From assembly GCA_002726845.1 (NCBI GenBank), contig PBSP01000037.1:1-12308 (forward strand): a stretch of 12,308 nucleotides of DNA. The letters are read 5' to 3'. The DNA is from Methanobacteriota archaeon. GTDB lineage: Archaea; Thermoplasmatota; Poseidoniia; Poseidoniales; Poseidoniaceae. Numbering within the stretch: the stretch's first letter is position 1; each line of letters starts with the position of its first letter. The notes beneath the pieces are model-generated. The model did not search any database and was not told the DNA's origin. It saw only the letters and a program-made list of their open reading frames with translations. Below are positions 8,081 through 12,308 of the stretch, one piece after another. The position numbers and the translations under genes are program-made.

Positions 8081-8875
8081 TCATTCCTCTGACGTCTGAG
8101 ACTTGTTCGATGCTGGATTGATGGTATGATTTACCCTTGTTGCAGCTAGTTTTTCCCGCTTTTTGTCTGCTTGCATCCTTCGCCATCGCCTTCGGCCTTC
8201 TTTCGGAACTGAATCCCAAACCCATTTGTCAGCCGAATCTTTGAACAACAGAATCGGAGGTATGATGAACACCCAAGCGAGTGGATTGTCCCATGCAAAA
8301 TAAAGCATGTTGAGCGCTAAAATACGCCAGAATACGGTTCGAAAAACAGCACCCCAACGTTTTCCTTGTAGCATCAGCACACCATGATACGAACAGATAA
8401 GTGCTTCCATTCGGGGTGCAAAAAATCCGATCAGTAATATTGTTGCTCCATCTAGAACGGTACTAACATCGTATTGTATTTTACGTGTGATCAGCACAAT
8501 CGAGAGCATGCATCCTATTGCGAGCCCAAGAGCCCAACCGCTCGTTGCTTGAGACCCACCTTTTCGCACACGCTTGCGAATCAACAGGAAGTGAATCCCA
8601 ATAGTAGCGATCAAAGGAATGAGAATTTGTCTAACAATGTTCAATTCAGCCGCTCGTGTTCCAGTGATGTAGGATTCAAAGAAGGGTAAGAAAAGCGTGT
8701 TATCAGCTAAAGAAGCGTATGCTCCTCCAAGTAATATTCCCCAAAATACCTGATTCCATGCAGTAGGTAAATCGTAGAATCCTGAATATTTGGTCATCAC
8801 CCCCCGCCAACCGAGAGTCATCCCAATCAGACCGCATATTGCAGCGACTTGGAACGTGATGAATTCATTTACCAC
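8081..8875 (-). CDS. Multi-pass membrane protein of unknown function
   Basis: I do not recognise this family. The 264 residues show about seven hydrophobic segments (roughly 6-24, 42-58, 83-99, 113-130, 139-153, 178-193 and 197-211), several rich in Trp and aromatic residues. A strongly basic cytosolic tail follows (EGRRRWRRMQADKKREK, from about 227) and then a polar, Ser/Asn-rich end. No catalytic motif, pore signature or transporter signature stands out. The start is GTG (8875-8873); no ATG lies in frame upstream within the intergenic space, and an AGGAT element about 7 bases before it may be the ribosome binding site. It ends with TGA, 85 bases before the transglutaminase-like gene on the same strand, so a shared transcript is possible. 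It is divergent from the Get3 gene. Confidence 0.75.
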   Translation of the reverse strand: MVNEFITFQVAAICGLIGMTLGWRGVMTKYSGFYDLPTAWNQVFWGILLGGAYASLADNTLFLPFFESYITGTRAAELNIVRQILIPLIATIGIHFLLIRKRVRKGGSQATSGWALGLAIGCMLSIVLITRKIQYDVSTVLDGATILLIGFFAPRMEALICSYHGVLMLQGKRWGAVFRTVFWRILALNMLYFAWDNPLAWVFIIPPILLFKDSADKWVWDSVPKEGRRRWRRMQADKKREKLAATRVNHTINPASNKSQTSEE

Positions 8876-8961
8876 GTTGCATCCTGATGCATCGCCTACA
8901 TAAGTTGGTTAGCAATATATGGAGGCAATGAGTTCAAACACCACCTCTTTGTCTGCACGCC
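8876..8961. promoter_or_regulatory. Divergent promoter region between the membrane-protein gene and the get3 operon
   Basis: This 86-base gap is the only divergent junction in the window, so promoters for both directions should lie here. The element AATATATGG at about 8914-8922 is a good archaeal TATA candidate for the plus strand: it lies some 42-48 bases before the get3 ATG and would give a leader of roughly 20 bases. Read on the minus strand the same run is ATATATTG, about 40 bases before the GTG of the membrane protein. A second minus-strand candidate, CTTATGTAG at about 8897-8905, lies nearer. GGAGG at 8921-8925 is not in position for the get3 start. Confidence 0.4.
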
Positions 8962-10236
8962 ATGGCGAGATTGTTGTTGTTCGGAGGAAAGGGTGGTGTT
9001 GGTAAAACAACGACATCAGCATCGACTGCCGTCTGGCTGGCTGATTCTGGTCTCAAAGTTTTGCTTGTATCGAGTGACCCTGCACATTCGACATCGGATT
9101 CACTAGGTGTTGAACTGTCTTCAGAACCGACACCGGTTGAGGGTGTACCTGGATTGTTCGGACTTGAACTTAATCCAGAAGCCAAACTATCTACATTCAT
9201 GCCGAAATTGGGGGAGAGTCTCTCCGGTATGTCCACATCACCGTTTGCAGCGTTAGGTGGGTTAGGCGGAATGTTTGATCAATCTGCTAAAGATGAGATG
9301 GCATCCATTAAGGAGGAAGTGGACTCCAGTGAATTGGTGTTACCCGGTCTTGATGAAGCAATCGCATTTGATGAACTGCTCAAGCACGTGGAAAACCCAT
9401 CATGGGACGTGATTGTATTCGATACCGCGCCAACAGGTCACACGTTGAGATTTCTTTCTTTGCCTGAATTGATTGAGGCTTGGTCTGGACGTCTTTTGCG
9501 CATGATGCGCGTCTCGGGAGGCATCCGCTCGATGCTCTTTGGTAGAAAACAAAGTGAGGCTATGAAGGAAGAGTTGGAACGATTTCGAAGACGTGTTCTT
9601 CATGTGCGACGCGTCTTAAGCGATTCATCGACTACATCGTTTACCTTGGTAACAATCCCTGAAAGGATGGGTGTCAACGAAACATTGCGTGCGAATGCAT
9701 CATTGCAGGAATACGGACTGCCCGTAACAGGATGCTTGGTCAACAGAGTTACTCCTGAACTTGATCATCCATTCCTGGAAAGGCGACGTGGCGAGGAAAT
9801 GGGTCACATTAATGAGTTGGATTCAACACTTGAGATGCCTGTAACGACGATGGAATTATTCGATACGGAGGTCCAAGGGCTGGAACGCCTGCGCACATAC
9901 GGGAATTTGCTCTACGGCACACCTGAAACGTTGTCAGACGAGCTTGGACCCTACGATGTAGGCAATCGACTCACACATTCCATACATCGAGGCACATATG
10001 TCGAGCAAGGCGATGGTATCGAAATCATTCACCTTCATTTTCCCGGACTTCAACGCGAGGATCTATCCTTACGCAGTGAAGAAGGTGTGTTGTACGTTGG
10101 TGTGAACGGTCGAGAGCATGCCATTCCTACCTCATCCCCTACAAAGTCTGCTGAAGTCAAAGCCAAGCTCGAGGACGATGTGCTCCGTCTTGAAGTTCCA
10201 GTCTATGATGAGGACTCCGCTGGATTGAAAGGTTAG
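8962..10236 (+). CDS. Get3/ArsA-family ATPase with C-terminal HSP20-like domain
   Basis: Cytosolic P-loop ATPase of the Get3/ArsA group, whose members shuttle tail-anchored or other hydrophobic clients to the membrane; a few pump arsenite with ArsB. The 424 residues show the deviant Walker A GGKGGVGKTT (8-17), switch I DPAHS (39-43), switch II DTAPTGHTLR (154-163) and the adenine-site NRV (261-263). Residues 165-200 are Met/Leu-rich, as in the client-binding part. From about 353 to 414 follows an alpha-crystallin-like beta domain (HLHFPGLQREDLSLR, VLRLEVPV), the ArsA_HSP20 arrangement also known from plant and cyanobacterial Get3d. There is a single ATPase half and no CxxC zinc motif. The neighbour SRP54 and the absence of arsB/arsR argue for targeting rather than arsenite transport. 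The ATG at 8962 gives a perfect N-terminus; it has no ribosome binding site. TAG is 17 bases before srp54. Confidence 0.92.
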   Translation: MARLLLFGGKGGVGKTTTSASTAVWLADSGLKVLLVSSDPAHSTSDSLGVELSSEPTPVEGVPGLFGLELNPEAKLSTFMPKLGESLSGMSTSPFAALGGLGGMFDQSAKDEMASIKEEVDSSELVLPGLDEAIAFDELLKHVENPSWDVIVFDTAPTGHTLRFLSLPELIEAWSGRLLRMMRVSGGIRSMLFGRKQSEAMKEELERFRRRVLHVRRVLSDSSTTSFTLVTIPERMGVNETLRANASLQEYGLPVTGCLVNRVTPELDHPFLERRRGEEMGHINELDSTLEMPVTTMELFDTEVQGLERLRTYGNLLYGTPETLSDELGPYDVGNRLTHSIHRGTYVEQGDGIEIIHLHFPGLQREDLSLRSEEGVLYVGVNGREHAIPTSSPTKSAEVKAKLEDDVLRLEVPVYDEDSAGLKG

Positions 10237-10253
10237 TTGTCGGTGGAGATTTT

Positions 10254-11624
10254 ATGGCGCTTGAAGGACTCTCTCGTGGAATTTTTCGTTCCCTCGGTTT
10301 CCTGCGCAGTAAACGCCGTCTCGATGAAGATGAACTCAAAGAGATGACTAAGAGCCTACGACGAGCTTTACAAGAAGCAGATTTCAACGTTCGTCAAACA
10401 AAAGAAATTGTCGAGCGTTTGGAAGATCGTATGCGTGAGGAAGAACCGCGTCCAGGACTGGATCTTCAAACCCATGCAATGAACATTCTTTACATGGAGC
10501 TTGTTTGAATCCTTGGAGCCAAATGTGACTTCCAACCGCGTGGAGCCACACTTTTAATGGTCGGTCTCTACGGTCAAGGTAAAACAACGACAACCGCAAA
10601 ACTTGCTGAATGGTACCGTAAGAAGCACGGTCTTCGAGTTGCAGTGATTGAAGCAGACGTCCATCGACCCGGTGCTTATGCCCAACTCTCACAGTTACTG
10701 GAGGATTCCTCAGTGGTTGTTTACGGTGAACCTGATGAAAAAAACGCTGCAACCATTGTTCGTAATGGTTTGGCAGCATGTGCATCAGCTGATCTTGTCA
10801 TCGTTGATACTGCGGGAAGACATCAATTGGACGATGAATTGGTTGATGAATTGGAACGAATTGCATCGATTACTCGAGCAACTGAACGCTGGTTGGTCAT
10901 CGATGCACAAGTTGGACAAGCTGCAGGACCTGTTGCAGCATCGTTTCATAATTTAGCAGGAGTAACCGGTATTGTTGTTACAAAACTCGACGGTACTGCA
11001 CGTGGAGGCGGTGCGTTATCTGCAGTTGCAGCAACTGGCGCTCCATTGGTGCATATTGGTGTCGGAGAAAAGGTATCGGATCTTGAAAAGTTTGAGGCCG
11101 ATCGGTTCATTTCAAGATTGCTTGGCATGGGCGATATTCGTGGCCTTATTGACCTCGCGCCAGAGGATATGGATGAAGAAGAAGCGATGCGGCTTACGCA
11201 ACGCTTGATGTCAGGACGATTTACGCTCAACGACATGTACAAACAAATGGAGATGATGGCAAAAGTGGGCACCATTGACAAACTGATGTCGTTTCTCCCC
11301 GGAAATATGTTTGGTGGGCTCGGTGGAATGACAAAATCCCAAAAAGAAGCCATGCAAGGCAATCTCGACCGTTACCGAACCATTATGGATTCAATGACGG
11401 GATGGGAAAAGAACGAACCAGCCAAAATAAAAGCGGAACGCATACAACGCATTGCTCGTGGTTCCGGTGTAAAGGAGAAGGATGTACGTGAGCTTATCGC
11501 GCAATGGAAGCGTTCTCGTAAGATGATGAAAGGCATGGGCGGTAATCGCAAGTTGAACAAACAGATGCGAAAAATGATGAAAGATGGTGACATGGACATG
11601 GATCCATCTGCATTTGGAATGTAA
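10254..11624 (+). CDS. srp54: Signal recognition particle protein SRP54, interrupted by an in-frame TGA
   Basis: GTPase of the signal recognition particle; it binds 7S RNA and signal sequences and docks on FtsY at the membrane. The reading frame is colinear over 456 sense codons' worth of length except for TGA at codon 85. Before it lies the helical N domain ending HAMNILYMELV; after it the frame resumes as ILGAK and continues with G1 GLYGQGKTTT (104-113), DxxRP (135-139), G3 DTAGR (185-189), G4 TKLD (243-246), the closing GVGEKVSDLEKF segment, and a Met-rich M domain with RIARGSGV (399-406, RNA binding). Nothing is missing or duplicated around the stop. The ATG is preceded by GGTGGAG at 10241-10247. 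An internal ATG at 10557 could start a 355-residue G-M protein, with GGAG 11 bases upstream, but it cuts into the first strand of the G domain. See the separate entry on the stop. The gene ends in TAA. Confidence 0.93.
10506..10508 (+). other. In-frame TGA within srp54
   Basis: The codon lies between ...MELV and ILG..., where SRP54 proteins generally read ELV-K/R-(I/L)LG. One C-to-T change converts the arginine codon CGA to TGA. TGA terminates five other genes in this window, so it is not a globally reassigned codon. The likeliest explanations are a sequencing or consensus error, a nonsense variant in the sampled population, or, less likely, readthrough or a split protein. Confidence 0.9.
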
Positions 11625-11640
11625 CGTTGAGGTATTTCCT

Positions 11641-11967
11641 ATGCGCCTTTATCACAACCCTCGATGTTCAAAATCCAGAGAAGCAGTAGCGTTGTTGCGT
11701 GAAAATGGCATTGAATTTGAAGAATATCGATACTTGGATATGGGTGTCGATCCAAACGATGTGGAAATTTTGTCAGAAATTGAGGGTATTGTTCGAACCA
11801 AGGACGTTATCGGAGAAATCGATGTTTCTCAACTGGACTTGAAAGGACTGCAACAACTGTTGTTGAGTCAACCTTCTTGTTTGCAACGTCCATTGTTGAT
11901 TCACAATGGCCAAGCTGTTGTTGGAAGGCCTCCAGAGAACATCATAAAATGGCTCAACAATCAATAA
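11641..11967 (+). CDS. ArsC-fold thioredoxin-like reductase (arsenate reductase family)
   Basis: A 108-residue protein of the glutaredoxin-linked ArsC/YfgD/Spx fold. It shows the N-terminal YHNPRCSKSREA segment with the catalytic Cys9, the IVRTKD segment with Arg52, and QRPLLI and GRP with Arg83 and Arg96, matching the three arginines that bind the oxyanion in enterobacterial ArsC. The family reaction is arsenate to arsenite with glutaredoxin or a similar thiol donor, but many members have unknown thiol-disulfide roles. The ATG at 11641 is chosen because it begins directly at the first beta strand and has GAGGT about 8 bases upstream; a longer form would overlap srp54. It follows srp54 by 16 bases, so it is probably co-transcribed. 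Its TAA overlaps the proS stop on the other strand by 7 bases. No other arsenic genes are present. Confidence 0.85.
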   Translation: MRLYHNPRCSKSREAVALLRENGIEFEEYRYLDMGVDPNDVEILSEIEGIVRTKDVIGEIDVSQLDLKGLQQLLLSQPSCLQRPLLIHNGQAVVGRPPENIIKWLNNQ

Positions 11968-12308
11968 GTCTTAGCAAGCAGCACTCTTCGCTTTGTTGGT
12001 TTACCGCTCATATGACAAGTCTGTTCTTCTTCGTATTCATCGGTTGCATCACCAAGGAACGTTAGACCCGTAGTTCGTTCAATAACCTCAGCATGAACAT
12101 CGGTTCCGTCGAAGGGGAATTCGTAGATATGACCCTCTTCAATTTCTCCTATCATGGACCATTCCCCATTTGTTTCGACAAATTTTGGCAACGGTTGTAC
12201 GACGTTGTCCATATGTTGCATTGAGCGCGCTCTAAGAACATCTGAAATCTCATCCAAAACTTCGCGAACCGATTGAAGTATGGTATCCATTGGAAGCGGT
12301 TGCTTTCC
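11961..12308 (-). CDS. proS: C-terminal part of prolyl-tRNA synthetase, archaeal/eukaryotic type (5' end outside window)
   Basis: The frame is open without a stop to the right edge, so the ATG at 12290 is most likely internal and the gene starts beyond the window. About 115 residues are visible. They fit the C-terminal domain of class II ProRS of the archaeal/eukaryotic type: a helix with VREVLDEISDVLRARS (family pattern: long helix ending in an ...RA segment), then KFVETNGEW, an EVIERTTGL segment corresponding to the EKIKEETGA region, and an end CHMSGKPTKRRVLLAKTY corresponding to the family's C-x-x-C-G-K-P ... AKAY with terminal tyrosine. The second cysteine is Ser here. ProRS attaches proline to tRNA-Pro. 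The identification rests on recalled family patterns, not an alignment. It ends with TGA, overlapping the ArsC-like gene by 7 bases. Confidence 0.78.
   Translation of the reverse strand, partial: GKQPLPMDTILQSVREVLDEISDVLRARSMQHMDNVVQPLPKFVETNGEWSMIGEIEEGHIYEFPFDGTDVHAEVIERTTGLTFLGDATDEYEEEQTCHMSGKPTKRRVLLAKTY

Noticed and set aside
10254..10508. TGA as a reassigned codon or selenocysteine in srp54
   Set aside because: TGA is the natural stop for at least five genes in this window, and SRP54 has no known selenocysteine at this Lys/Arg position.
11584..11640. A longer ArsC-like protein starting at 11584
   Set aside because: The extra 19 residues overlap the srp54 M-domain tail in another frame and do not resemble the family, whereas the ATG at 11641 has a proper ribosome binding site and begins at the first strand.
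8962..11967. An arsenic resistance operon (ArsA-like plus ArsC-like genes in one cluster)
   Set aside because: No arsB/acr3, arsR or arsD is present, the ATPase is a single-half Get3 type with an HSP20-like tail, and srp54 sits between the two genes. The ArsC fold is also widespread in non-arsenic roles.
12288..12290. ATG at 12290 as the start of a small independent gene
   Set aside because: The frame stays open to the right edge and the upstream codons continue the ProRS-like pattern, so this Met is most likely internal.

Overview
The window is a compact, almost fully coding stretch of an archaeal chromosome. The archaeal assignment rests on a clamp-loader large subunit (RfcL), the single-chain archaeal/eukaryotic form of glycyl-tRNA synthetase, an archaeal-like SRP54, and an archaeal/eukaryotic-type prolyl-tRNA synthetase tail. 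Ribosome binding sites of the GAGGTGAT type also fit. A marine Thermoplasmatota (Marine Group II-like) source would suit the gene style, but that is inference and cannot be proved here.

Layout. Left block, plus strand: the tail of an unidentified gene (about 2-106), glyS (120-1796) and rfcL (1838-3361). Middle block, minus strand, read right to left: a multi-pass membrane protein (8875-8081), a zinc-ribbon/membrane/transglutaminase-like protein (7995-6415), and the potassium uptake pair trkA (6405-4984) and trkH (4981-3338). The last three genes are packed with gaps of 2 to 9 bases. Right block, plus strand, divergent from the middle block across an 86-base AT-rich promoter region: a Get3/ArsA-type ATPase with a C-terminal HSP20-like domain (8962-10236), SRP54 (10254-11624) and an ArsC-fold reductase (11641-11967). 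The 3' end of proS enters on the minus strand from the right edge. No intergenic gap exceeds about 90 bases. I found no RNA gene, CRISPR array, insertion sequence, integrase or long repeat.

How the genes fit together. The left block is translation and replication housekeeping. TrkA is the cytosolic nucleotide-binding regulator of the TrkH potassium channel-like pore. The right block joins two membrane-protein targeting factors, Get3 (tail-anchored or related clients) and SRP54 (signal-sequence clients), in one likely operon.

Main oddities. (1) SRP54 carries an in-frame TGA at 10506-10508, at the junction of its N and G domains, although everything downstream is intact and in frame; TGA is a normal stop for five other genes here. 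(2) trkA appears to start at an ATT codon behind an eight-base Shine-Dalgarno match that overlaps the previous gene's stop. (3) A predicted cytosolic zinc ribbon is joined through one membrane helix to a predicted external transglutaminase-like domain, in tight coupling with trkA. I see no convincing novel multi-gene system; this is mostly ordinary core genome with a few real puzzles.
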